Origin: Streptococcus parasanguinis
GTDB taxonomy: Bacteria > Bacillota > Bacilli > Lactobacillales > Streptococcaceae
DNA length: 64,000 nucleotides
Assembly: GCF_023109675.1 (NCBI RefSeq)
Contig: NZ_JALDUR010000001.1
Location: 258,259-322,258 of the forward strand
Reading direction: 5' to 3'
Shown in pieces: positions 17,422 through 28,619 of the stretch. The position numbers and the translations under genes are program-made. The stretch's first letter is position 1; every line of letters starts with the position of its first letter. Under the pieces are notes generated by a model, which made no database searches, was not told the DNA's origin, and saw nothing but the letters and a program-made list of their open reading frames with translations.

Positions 17422-17712
17422 ATGGCGAGCTTAAATAGATATAAATTTACATTTGGAAACAAAGCGCTCACTTTAACAACCAACCATGATAATTTGTTTA
17501 TGGAAGAAGTCGAACGTGTTGCGAAAGAAAAATACCAAGCAATTAAGGAACAAATGCCAGAGGCTGACGATGAAACCATCGCGATCTTATTGGCAGTAAA
17601 TAGTTTGTCCATGCAACTGAATCGAGAGATTGAGTTTGACGACAAGGAAACAGAACTAGATGATTTTCGTCGCAAAGCTTTAGACGACTTAAAGGATAAA
17701 TCATCTAAATAA
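17422..17712 (+). CDS. zapA: Cell division protein ZapA family
   Basis: 96 residues, mostly helical. ZapA-family proteins bind FtsZ and bundle Z-ring filaments. The N-terminus forms a short beta segment (YKFTFGNKALTL) and the rest a long coiled-coil-like helix with the motif AILLAVNSLSMQLNREIE. The start is the ATG at 17422, with GAGGTG 5 nt upstream; an in-frame GTG three codons earlier overlaps that site. First gene of a unit with the cvpA-like gene (10-nt gap). The family call rests on size, position next to cvpA and rnhC, and fold pattern. Confidence 0.8.
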   Translation: MASLNRYKFTFGNKALTLTTNHDNLFMEEVERVAKEKYQAIKEQMPEADDETIAILLAVNSLSMQLNREIEFDDKETELDDFRRKALDDLKDKSSK

Positions 17713-17722
17713 GAGGAGATAC

Positions 17723-18277
17723 ATGTTAACTTTCTTAATCTTATTGATTTTGGCATGGAGCTTTTATATTGGCTATGCAAGAGGCATCATCCTCCAGTCC
17801 TATTACTTTCTAGTGACCTTGGTGGCCCTCTTGATTGCAGGTGGTAGCTACAAGGGACTGGCTAAGGTTTTGTCTCTATGGGTTCCTTTTTCGAGTCCCA
17901 CTCAGCAATCGGTGAATTATTTTTATGCCAACCGCTACCTGTTTCAATTAGATGACATCTTTTATGCAGGGTTAGCTTATGTGTTGATTTTTGTGCTGGT
18001 TTATTTGATCGGCCGCGTGATTGGAATCTTTATGCACTTGGTTCCCCAGCCAGAAAAATTGGAGGATCGCAAGTATCAAATTGGAGCGGGTGTGATCGCC
18101 GTCGTGATAACCCTCTTGGTGATCCAGATGGGCTTGACTATTCTCTCAACAGTTCCCATGGCTTCCATCCAAAATAGACTAAATGCAAGTGGATTGATCC
18201 GCTTTATCATCCTTCATACCCCGATCAGTTCCAGCCTGTTCCACAACTTGTGGGTGACTGCGATTATCGGAGCTTAA
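17723..18277 (+). CDS. CvpA-family membrane protein
   Basis: 184 residues with four hydrophobic helices (about 2-20, 25-45, 80-103, 117-140). The N-terminal pattern of two helices with a Gly/Arg-containing turn (YIGYARGIILQSYYF) matches the colicin V production protein family, whose role in Gram-positives is not well defined. AGAGGAG lies before the ATG. It follows zapA by 10 nt and precedes mutS2, the standard streptococcal order. Confidence 0.85.
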   Translation: MLTFLILLILAWSFYIGYARGIILQSYYFLVTLVALLIAGGSYKGLAKVLSLWVPFSSPTQQSVNYFYANRYLFQLDDIFYAGLAYVLIFVLVYLIGRVIGIFMHLVPQPEKLEDRKYQIGAGVIAVVITLLVIQMGLTILSTVPMASIQNRLNASGLIRFIILHTPISSSLFHNLWVTAIIGA

Positions 18278-18286
18278 GGAGCAAAA

Positions 18287-18343
18287 ATGAAGAAAGGAGT
18301 GAGACAAGTCCGATTCAAGGAAGGACGCTCACTTTTTTTGTAG
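18287..18343 (+). CDS. Possible 18-codon leader peptide before mutS2
   Basis: ATG 18287 to TAG 18341, reading [24 protein letters not shown] lies 6 nt before the ATG. The ORF covers the whole terminator-like hairpin at 18298-18339, and its stop overlaps the mutS2 ribosome-binding site. Translation would unfold the hairpin. This is a candidate only; coding at this length cannot be proved by sequence. Confidence 0.4.
   Translation: MKKGVRQVRFKEGRSLFL
18298..18339 (+). terminator. Terminator or attenuator between the cvpA-like gene and mutS2
   Basis: AGTGAG and AGTCC pair GGAC and CTCACT, followed by seven T. It lies 12 nt before the mutS2 start. Confidence 0.65.
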
Positions 18344-18350
18344 GAGAAAC

Positions 18351-20690
18351 ATGAATAAAAAAATCTTAGATATTCTGGAGTTTGACAAGGTCAAGCAACT
18401 CTTTGAACCTTATCTACAGACAGAACAAGGGGAGATGGAGCTAGCAGCCCTTACTCCAACTGATAAAAAAGAAAGCATCGAAACGGCCTTTATGGAGCTA
18501 GAAGATATGGAGCAGATCCTCTTGGAAGAGCCTCGCTTTGCAGTATCGACCATTCAAGATGTCCGTTCAGTGGCCAAGCGTTTGGAGATGGAGGCAGCCC
18601 TCAATATCGATGAATTACTAGCGCTAAAAGCTGTCCTTCGGGTGACACATGAGCTCAAGGATTTCTACGACAACTTGGAAAATGTCCGTCTGGAAAGGCT
18701 CAATCGCCTCTTTGACAACTTGGTGGATTTACCACGCCTACAAGGTGGGCTTCAAGCTATCAACGAAGGAGGCTTTGTCGAGTCTTTTGCCAGTGAAAAA
18801 TTGGCCAAAATTCGTCGCCGAATCCAGGAAAATGAACACCAGGTCAGAGAGATTCTACAAGACCTGCTGAAAAGCAAGGCCGATATGCTGGCGGATGCTG
18901 TGATTGCTAGTCGGAATGGCCGCAATGTTCTACCCGTAAAAAACACCTATCGTAACCGAATTGCAGGGGTGGTCCACGATATCTCAGCAAGCGGGAATAC
19001 CGTTTATATCGAGCCTCGGGCAGTCGTCAATCTTAATGAAGAAATTGCCAACCATCGGGCCGATGAACGGTATGAAATCATTCAGATTCTGGAGGAATTG
19101 TCTGACACCCTGCGCCCTCATGCAGCAGAGATTGCAAATAACGCTTGGATTATCGGTCACTTAGACTTGATCAAGGCCAAGTATCGGTTTATGCGCGATT
19201 ATAAGGCAGTGGTACCAGAGGTTAGTAACAATCGTTCCATTCAGCTCTTGCAACTACGTCATCCCTTGATTGAAAATGCCGTCGCGAATGACCTGCATTT
19301 TACCGAGGACTTGACAGAAATCGTGATTACCGGTCCCAATACAGGGGGGAAAACCATCATGCTAAAAACGCTGGGACTAGCGCAAATTATGGCCCAGTCT
19401 GGTCTTCCCATCCTAGCGGATCCAGGTAGTCGTGTGGGAATCTTCTCACAGGTCTTTGCAGATATTGGAGATGAACAATCGATCGAGCAGAGCTTGTCGA
19501 CCTTCTCCAGTCATATGACCAATATCGTATCTATCTTGAATCAAGTGGATACCGCCTCCTTGATCCTTCTGGATGAGTTGGGGGCTGGAACCGATCCTCA
19601 AGAGGGGGCTGGCCTTGCTATTGCCATCCTAGAAGACTTGCGCTTACGTGGAATTAAGACCATGGCAACAACCCACTATCCAGAGCTCAAGGCCTACGGG
19701 ATTGAGACTGCAGGAGTGCAAAATGCCAGCATGGAGTTTGACACAGCGAGTCTGCGTCCAACCTATCGCTTCATGCAAGGAGTTCCTGGTCGCTCCAATG
19801 CCTTTGAAATTGCCCGCCGTTTGGGCTTGTCTGAGACCATTATCCAGGATGCCATGAAGATGACCAATACGGATAATGATGTCAATCAGATTATTGAAAA
19901 ATTGGAGGCGCAGACCTTAGAAAGTCGCAAGCGCTTGGATATCATTCAAGAGGTCGAACAAGAAAATCTCAAATTCAATCGTGCTCTTCGAAAACTCTAT
20001 AACGAACTGACCAGAGAGAGAGAAACAGAGCTCAATAAGGCGAGAGAAGAAGCCAAGGAAATTGTGGACATGGCCCTCTCAGAGAGTGACCGTATCCTTC
20101 AAGGGCTTCATGCTAAATCCCAGTTAAAACCACATGAGATCATTGAAGCCAAGGCTCAGTTGAAAAAACTAGCGCCTGAAACCGTCGACCTTTCTAAAAA
20201 CAAGGTCTTGAAAAAAGCCAAAAAGGCGCGTGCTCCTAAGGTGGGAGATGAAATCTTGGTTATCAGCTATGGCCAACGCGGAACCCTGGTCAAGCAACTC
20301 AAAGATGGTCGCTGGGAGGCGCAAGTCGGCTTGATCAAGATGACCTTGAAAGAAAAAGAATTCAACCTCATCAAGGCTGAAAAAGAAGCGACTCAACCTA
20401 AGAAACGCCAAGTGAATGTCGTCAAACGCTCGAACACGAGTGGGCCGAGAGCGCGTCTAGACCTCCGTGGGAAACGCTATGAAGAGGCCATGCAAGAGCT
20501 AGATGGCTTTATCGATCAGGCCCTGCTCAACAACATGGCCCAAGTCGATATCATCCACGGGATCGGGACGGGTGTCATCCGTGAAGGGGTGACCAAGTAT
20601 CTCCGCCGCAACAAACACGTCAAAAGTTTTGAATATGCCCCCCAAAATGCAGGTGGAAGTGGCGCAACCATTGTTACGTTTAAAGGATAA
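18351..20690 (+). CDS. mutS2: Endonuclease MutS2
   Basis: MutS-like ATPase without mismatch-recognition domains. It is known to restrain recombination and, in Bacillus, to act on collided ribosomes. 779 residues. Core helices, then the ATPase domain with Walker A GPNTGGKT near residue 330 and [14 protein letters not shown] near 407. A long coiled coil (about 510-610) and a C-terminal Smr nuclease domain ([24 protein letters not shown], about 705-779) follow. GTAGGAG precedes the ATG. A separate membrane MutS-like ATPase lies at 33091. Confidence 0.97.
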   Translation: MNKKILDILEFDKVKQLFEPYLQTEQGEMELAALTPTDKKESIETAFMELEDMEQILLEEPRFAVSTIQDVRSVAKRLEMEAALNIDELLALKAVLRVTHELKDFYDNLENVRLERLNRLFDNLVDLPRLQGGLQAINEGGFVESFASEKLAKIRRRIQENEHQVREILQDLLKSKADMLADAVIASRNGRNVLPVKNTYRNRIAGVVHDISASGNTVYIEPRAVVNLNEEIANHRADERYEIIQILEELSDTLRPHAAEIANNAWIIGHLDLIKAKYRFMRDYKAVVPEVSNNRSIQLLQLRHPLIENAVANDLHFTEDLTEIVITGPNTGGKTIMLKTLGLAQIMAQSGLPILADPGSRVGIFSQVFADIGDEQSIEQSLSTFSSHMTNIVSILNQVDTASLILLDELGAGTDPQEGAGLAIAILEDLRLRGIKTMATTHYPELKAYGIETAGVQNASMEFDTASLRPTYRFMQGVPGRSNAFEIARRLGLSETIIQDAMKMTNTDNDVNQIIEKLEAQTLESRKRLDIIQEVEQENLKFNRALRKLYNELTRERETELNKAREEAKEIVDMALSESDRILQGLHAKSQLKPHEIIEAKAQLKKLAPETVDLSKNKVLKKAKKARAPKVGDEILVISYGQRGTLVKQLKDGRWEAQVGLIKMTLKEKEFNLIKAEKEATQPKKRQVNVVKRSNTSGPRARLDLRGKRYEEAMQELDGFIDQALLNNMAQVDIIHGIGTGVIREGVTKYLRRNKHVKSFEYAPQNAGGSGATIVTFKG

Positions 20691-20694
20691 GTTA

Positions 20695-20726
20695 AACCCT
20701 GGCTGTTTATCAGCTAGGTTTTTTAA
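20695..20726 (+). terminator. Terminator after mutS2
   Basis: CCTGGCTG pairs CAGCTAGG, followed by six T. Confidence 0.85.
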
Positions 20727-20850
20727 ATTTTTATAAAATGAAAATATTTGAAAGTTGTTGAAAAGGATTCGCTTTTAAATCTGATTTTCAGTAGGTCCTC
20801 CTTTTTAAAAGTGCTATAATAGAGGCAATGAATGATTTGGGAGGATACGC

Positions 20851-22269
20851 ATGCGTAAACGTGAAAGTGCAGATTCGTGTACAACGATTCTAGTCGGAAA
20901 AAATGCTAGCTATGATGGTTCGACCATTGTAGCACGAACAGAGGATTCTCAAAATGGCGTTTTTACGCCCAAGAAGTTGATCGTGGTCAAACCAGAAGAT
21001 CAACCGCGTCATTACAAGTCGGTATTATCAACTTTTGAAATCGACTTACCAGATAATCCAGTTCGCTATACAGCGGTTCCAGATGCCATTCCTAAAGACG
21101 GGATCTGGGGAGAAGCTGGGATCAATGTCTATAATGTAGCCATGAGTGAGACAGAGACCATTACGACCAATAGCCGTGTGCTAGGGGCAGATCCTCTTGT
21201 AGAGAGTGGCATCGGTGAGGAAGACATGCTGACTTTGGTCTTGCCTTATGTCAAGACAGCCCGCGAAGGGGTCTTGCGTCTCGGAAAGATTTTGGAAGAG
21301 TACGGAACTTATGAATCCAACGGGATCGCCATTTCAGATGTGAATGAAATCTGGTGGTTGGAGACCGTCGGAGGTCACCACTGGATGGCGCGCCGTGTCC
21401 CTGATGATGCCTATGTGACCAACCCCAACCAACTGGGAAGTGATTATTTTGAATTTGGTAATCCAGATGAGTTTCTTTGTGACCCGGATCTTGAACGTTT
21501 TGTCACAGAGCACCATTTGATTCTGGATCAAGAAGGGAAAGGTTTTAATCCACGCTATGCCTTTGGTAGCCAAAAAGACAAGGACCGTCACTACAATACA
21601 CCGCGGGCTTGGGCCATCCAGCGTTTCCTCAATCCTGAAATTGAGCAGGATCCACGGAGCTTCGAGATTCCTTGGTGCCAAAAACCTTATCGCAAGGTGA
21701 CGATTGAAGATGTCAAATATATCTTGAGCAACCACTACCAAGATACCATCTACGATCCTTATGGTCCTGAAGGCGATCACGTGAGTCAGCGGACCTTCCG
21801 GACGATCGGGATCAACCGGACCAGCCAGACAGCGATTCTGCAATTGCGTCCCAATAAACCACAAGAAACGACAGGCATCCAATGGATTTCTTATGGCTCC
21901 ATGCCTTACAATACAGCCGTTCCTTTCTTTACCCAAGTGGACACAACGCCAGACTACTTTGCCAATACGACGGCTAAGGTAACAACGGATTCCTTCTACT
22001 GGGCCAACCGGATTATTGCAGGACTAGCAGATCCTCACTATGCTCACCATGTTGGTGATTTGGACGATTACCAAGAAACGACAATGGCCTGGGGACATGC
22101 GCGCATCAATAAAGTCGATCGTGCACTTGCAGCAGGTGAAACCGTTGATTTTGAGGCGGAAAACCAAGCCATGAGTGATCAAATCCAGGAAGCGACAGAT
22201 CAACTCTTGGACAAGATTTTGCTCGATGCTAGCAACCTCATGACCAATCACTTCTCCTTGAGTGATTAA
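20851..22269 (+). CDS. pepD: C69-family dipeptidase
   Basis: N-terminal-nucleophile peptidase that splits a range of dipeptides in peptide utilisation. 472 residues. Cys10, in [15 protein letters not shown], is the expected nucleophile. In some relatives it follows a propeptide; here the nine preceding residues would be removed. The motif [13 protein letters not shown] is typical of family C69. GGGAGGA lies before the ATG, and TATAAT lies at about 20815-20820. A single-gene unit followed by the glycine riboswitch of the next gene. Confidence 0.93.
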   Translation: MRKRESADSCTTILVGKNASYDGSTIVARTEDSQNGVFTPKKLIVVKPEDQPRHYKSVLSTFEIDLPDNPVRYTAVPDAIPKDGIWGEAGINVYNVAMSETETITTNSRVLGADPLVESGIGEEDMLTLVLPYVKTAREGVLRLGKILEEYGTYESNGIAISDVNEIWWLETVGGHHWMARRVPDDAYVTNPNQLGSDYFEFGNPDEFLCDPDLERFVTEHHLILDQEGKGFNPRYAFGSQKDKDRHYNTPRAWAIQRFLNPEIEQDPRSFEIPWCQKPYRKVTIEDVKYILSNHYQDTIYDPYGPEGDHVSQRTFRTIGINRTSQTAILQLRPNKPQETTGIQWISYGSMPYNTAVPFFTQVDTTPDYFANTTAKVTTDSFYWANRIIAGLADPHYAHHVGDLDDYQETTMAWGHARINKVDRALAAGETVDFEAENQAMSDQIQEATDQLLDKILLDASNLMTNHFSLSD

Positions 22270-22314
22270 AAACCGTTTATTTTCAGGTGGTTTACAAGAT
22301 ATTTTCAGAAATGA

Positions 22315-22343
22315 TTGACAAACTTTTGAAAATCGATTAAAAT
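22315..22343 (+). promoter_or_regulatory. Promoter of the riboswitch-symporter unit
   Basis: TTGACA, 17-bp spacer, TAAAAT. Confidence 0.85.
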
Positions 22344-22365
22344 AGAGAAAATTACATACGACCGA

Positions 22366-22513
22366 ATGAAGTTTGCAGGAGCGTGAGTGACTGTGAATGG
22401 ACGGAACTCTGGAGAGACCAGAAATGGCACCGAAGGGGCAAGGTAGAGGATGCATCTACTCAAACTCTCAGGTAAAAGGACAGAGCGAAAGATAGGGGAA
22501 GTCCCCTATTTTA
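22366..22513 (+). ncRNA. Glycine riboswitch (gcvT motif)
   Basis: The conserved glycine-aptamer core is present in order: CTCTGGAGAG (about 22407), GCACCGAAGGGGCAA (22428-22442) and AACTCTCAGGTAAAAGGACA (22463-22482), closed by CAGAG. Only one full aptamer is seen; the GTGAGTGACTG stretch upstream may be a reduced partner. A GC hairpin (ATAGGGG/CCCCTAT) follows directly. Glycine riboswitches before sodium:alanine symporter genes are known in streptococci. Confidence 0.9.
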
Positions 22514-22521
22514 AGCAGGAC

Positions 22522-22556
22522 CAGAGTACATGTTTGACATGTGCTCTTTCTTTTTC
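22522..22556 (+). terminator. Expression-platform terminator of the glycine riboswitch
   Basis: AGAGtACATGT pairs ACATGTgCTCT around TTG, followed by TTCTTTTT. It lies between aptamer and symporter start. Confidence 0.8.
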
Positions 22557-22595
22557 TCTTTTCTGTCGAGCGGTCGATGAAAAAGGAGACAGAAA

Positions 22596-23927
22596 ATGGA
22601 TCATGTATTGCAGTTTTTTCAACAGCTCGATAATCTAGTGTGGGGCGCCCCGCTGTTGGTGCTCTTGGTAGGAACAGGGATCTACCTAACCCTTCGTTTG
22701 GGTTTGCTTCAGATACGCTACCTTCCAAAAGCTTTTCGCCTGATCTTTACAGAAGATGAGGGACACGGGGATATCTCGAGTTTCGGAGCCCTTGCGACAG
22801 CTCTAGCGGCTACTGTAGGGACGGGGAATATTGTAGGGGTGGCTACAGCGATTCAGACGGGTGGCCCAGGTGCCCTCTTTTGGATGTGGATGGCAGCCTT
22901 CTTTGGAATGGCGACCAAGTATGCAGAAGGGCTCTTAGCCATTCGTTATCGGACCAAGGATGACAACGGTCATATCTCAGGTGGTCCGATGTACTACATT
23001 CTTCACGGGATGGGAGAGAAGTGGCGACCACTGGCTATTTTCTTTGCGGTTGCAGGAGTGCTGGTAGCCCTCTTTGGGATCGGAACCATGACCCAGGTTA
23101 ATTCCATTACGGGATCCCTTCAAGCTAGTTTTGGAACAACTCCAGAAGTGGCTAGTGTAGTGATTGCTCTAGTGGTTTCGACCATCATCTTTGGTGGAAT
23201 TCACTGGATTTCCAAAGTCTCTGAAAAAGTGGTTCCTTTTATGGCTGCTGCCTATATCTTTGCGACTGTCACGATCATTTTCTTGCATCTGGACCAATTG
23301 CTTCCAGCCTTGAAATCGGTATTTTCAGGTGCTTTCACAGGGACTGCAGCCATGGGAGGTTTCGCAGGAGCGACGGTTAAAATGGCTATCCAAAAAGGGG
23401 TGGCGCGTGGAGTTTTCTCCAATGAATCGGGGCTTGGATCAGCACCCATTGCAGCAGCCGCAGCGAAGACCAATGAGCCTGTCGAGCAGGGCTTGATCTC
23501 CATGACAGGAACCTTTATTGATACCATTATTATTTGTAGTTTGACAGGACTTTCGCTCTTGGTTTCAGGTGAGTGGATGGCTAAGGGCAGCACTAGTACC
23601 CTGACTCAGGATACGTTTACAGGCGTCTTTGGTCCAGTCGGAGGCATCATTCTGACGCTATGCTTGGTGCTTTTTGCGACCACGACCATACTTGGATGGT
23701 CTTATTACGGAGAGCGGTGTTTTGAATTCTTATTTGGTGTTAAACATATCAACCTCTATCGGACCTTCTTTGTTTTTATGGTTGGACTGGGAGGCTTCCT
23801 TAAGCTGGATTTGGTCTGGGTGATCGCGGATATTGTGAATGGGCTGATGGCTTTGCCTAACCTAATTGCCCTTTTAGCTCTCTCCCCTGTCATCATCAAA
23901 GAAAGCAAACAATACTTTAAGAAATAA
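22596..23927 (+). CDS. Sodium:alanine/glycine symporter (AGCS family)
   Basis: 443 residues with about ten membrane helices. The AGCS signatures GALATALAATVGTGNIVGVA (about 70-90) and FSNESGLGSAPIAAAAAKT (about 275-293) are visible. Imports small neutral amino acids with Na+. The glycine riboswitch upstream indicates that glycine (or alanine) supply controls it; whether glycine turns the gene on or off cannot be decided by eye. AAGGAG precedes the ATG by 7 nt. Convergent with sstT. Confidence 0.93.
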   Translation: MDHVLQFFQQLDNLVWGAPLLVLLVGTGIYLTLRLGLLQIRYLPKAFRLIFTEDEGHGDISSFGALATALAATVGTGNIVGVATAIQTGGPGALFWMWMAAFFGMATKYAEGLLAIRYRTKDDNGHISGGPMYYILHGMGEKWRPLAIFFAVAGVLVALFGIGTMTQVNSITGSLQASFGTTPEVASVVIALVVSTIIFGGIHWISKVSEKVVPFMAAAYIFATVTIIFLHLDQLLPALKSVFSGAFTGTAAMGGFAGATVKMAIQKGVARGVFSNESGLGSAPIAAAAAKTNEPVEQGLISMTGTFIDTIIICSLTGLSLLVSGEWMAKGSTSTLTQDTFTGVFGPVGGIILTLCLVLFATTTILGWSYYGERCFEFLFGVKHINLYRTFFVFMVGLGGFLKLDLVWVIADIVNGLMALPNLIALLALSPVIIKESKQYFKK

Positions 23928-23959
23928 GAAAACCCAGATCGCGAGATCTGGGTTTTCTT
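23926..23959. terminator. Bidirectional terminator between the symporter and sstT
   Basis: AAGAAAACCCAGATC pairs GATCTGGGTTTTCTT around GCGA, a perfect 15-bp stem. Confidence 0.95.
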
Positions 23960-23980
23960 GTCTATTTGAGATAGGCTCAT

Positions 23981-25198
23981 TTAATAGCGTTTTTCTTTTG
24001 GCCAGCTACTCATTTCGGCGATGGCGGTGAAGAGCACATCTGTCGAAGAGTTGAGGGCTGTTTCGCAAGAGTCTTGGATGACCCCGATGATAAAGCCGAC
24101 GCTGACGACTTGCATGGCCAAATCATTGGTGATACCAAAGAGGCTACAAGCAACAGGGATGAGAAGGAGAGATCCTCCCGCAACTCCAGATGCTCCACAA
24201 GCAGAGATAGCCGCTACGACACTCAGGATGAGCGCCGTTCCAAAGTCAACCTGAATGTGCAAGGTATTGGCAGCAGCGAGCGTCAAAATATTGATCGTCA
24301 CCGCAGCGCCTGCCATGTTTACAGTTGAACCAAGTGGAATGGAGACAGAATAGGTGTCTGGATTCAGCCCCAATTCTTCACAGAGACGCATGTTGACAGG
24401 GATGTTGGCTGCAGAGCTTCGCGTGAAGAAGGCTGTTACTCCACTGACACGGAGGCATTTAAAAACAAGGGGATAAGGGTTCTTGCGAATCATGAAAAAG
24501 ACGATCAATGGATTGATGACCAGGGCTACAAAAGCCATGGTACCAACCAAAACAAGTAAGAGAATCCCGTAGTTGCTAAGGGCACTGAGTCCTTGGCCAG
24601 CGATGGTCGTGAAGACCAAGCCTAAGATCCCAAATGGAGCTAGGTTGATAATCCACTCAACAATTTTTGAAGTGATGTCTGCTAGGGTTTGTAGGAGGTC
24701 TTTACTATGTTCGCTCGCTTCTCTCATGGCGATCCCAAAGACAGTTGCCCAAGAAAGGATTCCAATGTAGTTAGCTTGCTGCAAGGCGTTGACCGGGTTG
24801 TCGACGATCTTGAGCAAGAGGTTACTAATCACTTCGCCAATCCCGTTTGGAGAGGATCCTTCAGCGGCCTTTCCAGTCAGGGTAATGGTGATTGGGAAGA
24901 TGTAATTGACCAAAACAGCGACGAAGGCAGCTGCAAAGGTTCCTAGGAGATAGAGGACGATGACCTTTTTCATATTGGTCTCTGTCCCTTTTTGGTGTTG
25001 GGAGAGAGCGTTTGCGACAAGCGCAAAGACCAGAAGGGGTGCGATCGCACGGAGCCCTCCAACAAAGAACTGACCTAAGAGTCCAATGCCAGATGCTTTC
25101 GGGAAGATAAGGGCTAGGATAACACCAAGTACAATCCCGATTGCGATCCTTTTCATAAGGTTGGTTTTATTCCAAGTGGTAATCAATCGATGAATCAT
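23981..25198 (-). CDS. sstT: Serine/threonine:Na+ symporter
   Basis: Imports serine and threonine with Na+ (dicarboxylate/amino acid:cation symporter family). 405 residues from the Met at 25198, which has AAGGAGG 6 nt upstream; the open frame extends 24 codons further but lacks support. About eight helices plus the family's re-entrant Ser-rich element ([14 protein letters not shown]) and [15 protein letters not shown]. Strong promoter upstream. A hairpin (CCTTAA/TTAAGG) partly covers the ribosome-binding site. Confidence 0.95.
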   Translation of the reverse strand: MIHRLITTWNKTNLMKRIAIGIVLGVILALIFPKASGIGLLGQFFVGGLRAIAPLLVFALVANALSQHQKGTETNMKKVIVLYLLGTFAAAFVAVLVNYIFPITITLTGKAAEGSSPNGIGEVISNLLLKIVDNPVNALQQANYIGILSWATVFGIAMREASEHSKDLLQTLADITSKIVEWIINLAPFGILGLVFTTIAGQGLSALSNYGILLLVLVGTMAFVALVINPLIVFFMIRKNPYPLVFKCLRVSGVTAFFTRSSAANIPVNMRLCEELGLNPDTYSVSIPLGSTVNMAGAAVTINILTLAAANTLHIQVDFGTALILSVVAAISACGASGVAGGSLLLIPVACSLFGITNDLAMQVVSVGFIIGVIQDSCETALNSSTDVLFTAIAEMSSWPKEKRY

Positions 25199-25229
25199 GT
25201 AGGACCTCCTTAAAAAATAATTAAGGAAT

Positions 25230-25258
25230 ATTATACGATAGTTAGGGGGGAAAAGCAA
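25230..25258 (-). promoter_or_regulatory. sstT promoter
   Basis: Minus strand TTGCTT, 17-bp spacer, TATAAT. Confidence 0.8.
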
Positions 25259-25335
25259 TGAAATTTTCAAAAAATAGCCTTATTTCCGAATATTTGATAT
25301 AATCATACTATTCTTTGATAGAAAGGCCCGAATAA

Positions 25336-26184
25336 ATGAGTCAAGCTTTCCAACGTTATTTCAGTAAAATAGACTGGACGAAGATTTTTGATGATCTGAT
25401 ATCAAAATGTATCTCTCTGATTTTTGTCTTTCTTTTATTTTTTATTGCTAAAAAGGTCATCCATAGCCTGGTTAAGCGGATCTTAACCCCATCCTTTAAG
25501 TATACGGTGCAGGATGAAGCCCGTAAAAATACGATTCTCCGTTTGGTTGAGAGCCTTTTAAACTATTGTTTGTATTTCATCTTGATCTACTGGATTTTGT
25601 CGATTCTAGGTCTTCCGGTCTCTAGTCTCTTGGCTGGTGCTGGGATTGCTGGGGTGGCGATTGGGATGGGAGCTCAGGGTTTTCTTTCCGATTTGGTCAA
25701 TGGTTTCTTCATCCTTTTAGAACGCCAGTTGGACGTGGGAGACAATGTTCGTCTCACGAATGGGTCTATTAATATTGCCGGCATCGTCAGCAGTGTCGGG
25801 ATTCGCACGACCCAGGTGCGGGACTTTGATGGGACTCTCCACTTTGTTCCGAATCGCAACATCACCGTCGTCAGCAATCTCTCACGTGGTGATATGCGCG
25901 TGCTGATCGATATTCCGCTAGATGCAAATATCGATCTCGACAAGATCTATCAGGTGATTGCTCAGGTTAATCAGTCTGAACAAGATAAACACCCAGAGGT
26001 GTTGACAGGTCCTACGATTTTAGGCCCACAGATCGAAAAAAATGGTCGTTATTCCTTCCGAATTGCGATGACTGCGCAAAATGGAACCCAGACGACTGTC
26101 TATCATACCTACTATAAACTCTACCATGATGCCTTGATGGAAGCAGGGATTAGCCTACCGACAGGAAAGAACGGGATCATGTAA
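25336..26184 (+). CDS. Small-conductance mechanosensitive channel, MscS family
   Basis: Opens under membrane tension to release solutes during hypo-osmotic shock. 282 residues with three N-terminal helices (about 25-48, 68-92, 95-118). The Gly/Ala-rich pore helix GAGIAGVAIGMGAQGFLSDL, then the cytoplasmic beta domain with VGDNVRL and VPNRNITVVSNLSR. This is the minimal MscS size. AAAGG is before the ATG; TGATATAAT (extended -10) lies about 35 bp upstream. Divergent from sstT. Confidence 0.93.
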   Translation: MSQAFQRYFSKIDWTKIFDDLISKCISLIFVFLLFFIAKKVIHSLVKRILTPSFKYTVQDEARKNTILRLVESLLNYCLYFILIYWILSILGLPVSSLLAGAGIAGVAIGMGAQGFLSDLVNGFFILLERQLDVGDNVRLTNGSINIAGIVSSVGIRTTQVRDFDGTLHFVPNRNITVVSNLSRGDMRVLIDIPLDANIDLDKIYQVIAQVNQSEQDKHPEVLTGPTILGPQIEKNGRYSFRIAMTAQNGTQTTVYHTYYKLYHDALMEAGISLPTGKNGIM

Positions 26185-26193
26185 CACAAAAAA

Positions 26194-26369
26194 GAGGCTG
26201 GGACAAAAGTCCTAGCCTCTCAATTATTTTTGGATTGTCGAGCAAGACGCAGTGGTTGAGTGGGCTCTACTACGCTGATTTCATCAGCTTTTACAGCCCT
26301 ACTCAACTGTGCGGAGGTGGGACGACGAAATCGAATTCTAACGAATTACCGATTTCTGTCCCACTCTCT
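26194..26369 (-). repeat. Family B intergenic repeat, copy 2
   Basis: Inverted relative to copies 1 and 3. It lies between two convergent genes, and its end hairpin (GAGGCTGGGAC/GTCCTAGCCTC) directly follows the mscS-type gene, so it may terminate both. Reading frames running through it are not genes. Confidence 0.9.
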
Positions 26370-26377
26370 TTTTTGGT

Positions 26378-26695
26378 CTATTTTAAGTGGCAGTATTTGA
26401 AATCCAGCTTTTTAATCTGGTCCCAATTTTTTCGAGCCTCTGGTGGCAAGACGATGAGTTGCTTACGCAGCATAGTCGTGATTTCAAGATTTAAGGATTC
26501 GATGGGGAGGGCAATGGCTACGGAACTTTTTGCCCTTTGGATCTTGTCCATGCAATATTCAATATGATGGCAAGCTGCACCGGTCTGTGATTGACGGCTA
26601 GCTGCGATTTCTTGTCGCATATTGGAGAGTAATTGGACCAATTCAGACTTAAGGAATTCGATCGTATCTGATTTTTCTTGAGCTAAAAGAAACAT
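26378..26695 (-). CDS. Hypothetical helical protein
   Basis: 105 residues beginning MFLLAQEKSDTIEFLKSEL, mostly helical and soluble, with two Cys near the middle (CHHIEYC, so a C-H-H-x4-C-like cluster). The start is the ATG at 26695, with AAGGAGG 7 nt upstream; an in-frame GTG two codons earlier overlaps that site. The stop lies 9 bp from the family B repeat. I do not recognise the family. Confidence 0.65.
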   Translation of the reverse strand: MFLLAQEKSDTIEFLKSELVQLLSNMRQEIAASRQSQTGAACHHIEYCMDKIQRAKSSVAIALPIESLNLEITTMLRKQLIVLPPEARKNWDQIKKLDFKYCHLK

Positions 26696-26896
26696 AAGCA
26701 CACCTCCTTTTGCTATAGTTTAATACTAATTTATTAAAAATGCAAGGGGGTAAAGTAAAAAAAATAAAATTTTTTTAGAAAAAGATACAGAAAAAGAGAA
26801 GGCTCAAATCTCCCCATTAGAGACGGTCGAGTTCCTTATCTAAAAAATGGCTTTCCTCACTTGGGACGGGGTGTCTTGACAGAGGCTTTTAGATAT

Positions 26897-26930
26897 AAAA
26901 AACTCCCGAAACACACTGGATTCAGGAGTT
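26897..26930 (-). terminator. Terminator after gdhA
   Basis: Minus strand AACTCCTGAA pairs TTTCGGGAGTT, followed by a T-run. The rest of the gap (26702-26896) holds no gene that I can support. Confidence 0.8.
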
Positions 26931-26973
26931 GAGAGGCTTTGACCCGAAGGCCTTAAAGAAAAATATCGATTGA

Positions 26974-28362
<1,389 letters not shown>

Positions 28363-28419
28363 CTAGGGGAGTGGTTTTGAGACAGTTGACAAACAATGTC
28401 ATGTTTTATTACATGGATC

Positions 28420-28448
28420 ATTATAGCAGACTTTTTTTGGCTTGTAAA
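28420..28448 (-). promoter_or_regulatory. gdhA promoter
   Basis: Minus strand TTTACA, 17-bp spacer, TATAAT. It leaves a leader of about 95 nt before the gdhA ATG. Confidence 0.8.
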
Positions 28449-28619
28449 GAAAAAAGTTGAATTTTCTGAAAATTTTATCGCGACTAGGAAAGTCCGAATG
28501 TTTGGAAGAATTTTTAGCTTTGATAGTCCGGAAGCTTCCAAGTGATGGTATAATGAAAGAAGAAAATAGAGAGCATCCCGAATAATTCTGTTGGTGGTGT
28601 TTCAAAAAAGGAGTACAAG

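Noticed and set aside
21334..21936. 200-codon minus ORF inside pepD; likewise 27754-28338 inside gdhA
   Set aside because: Shadows of conserved enzymes, without start signals.
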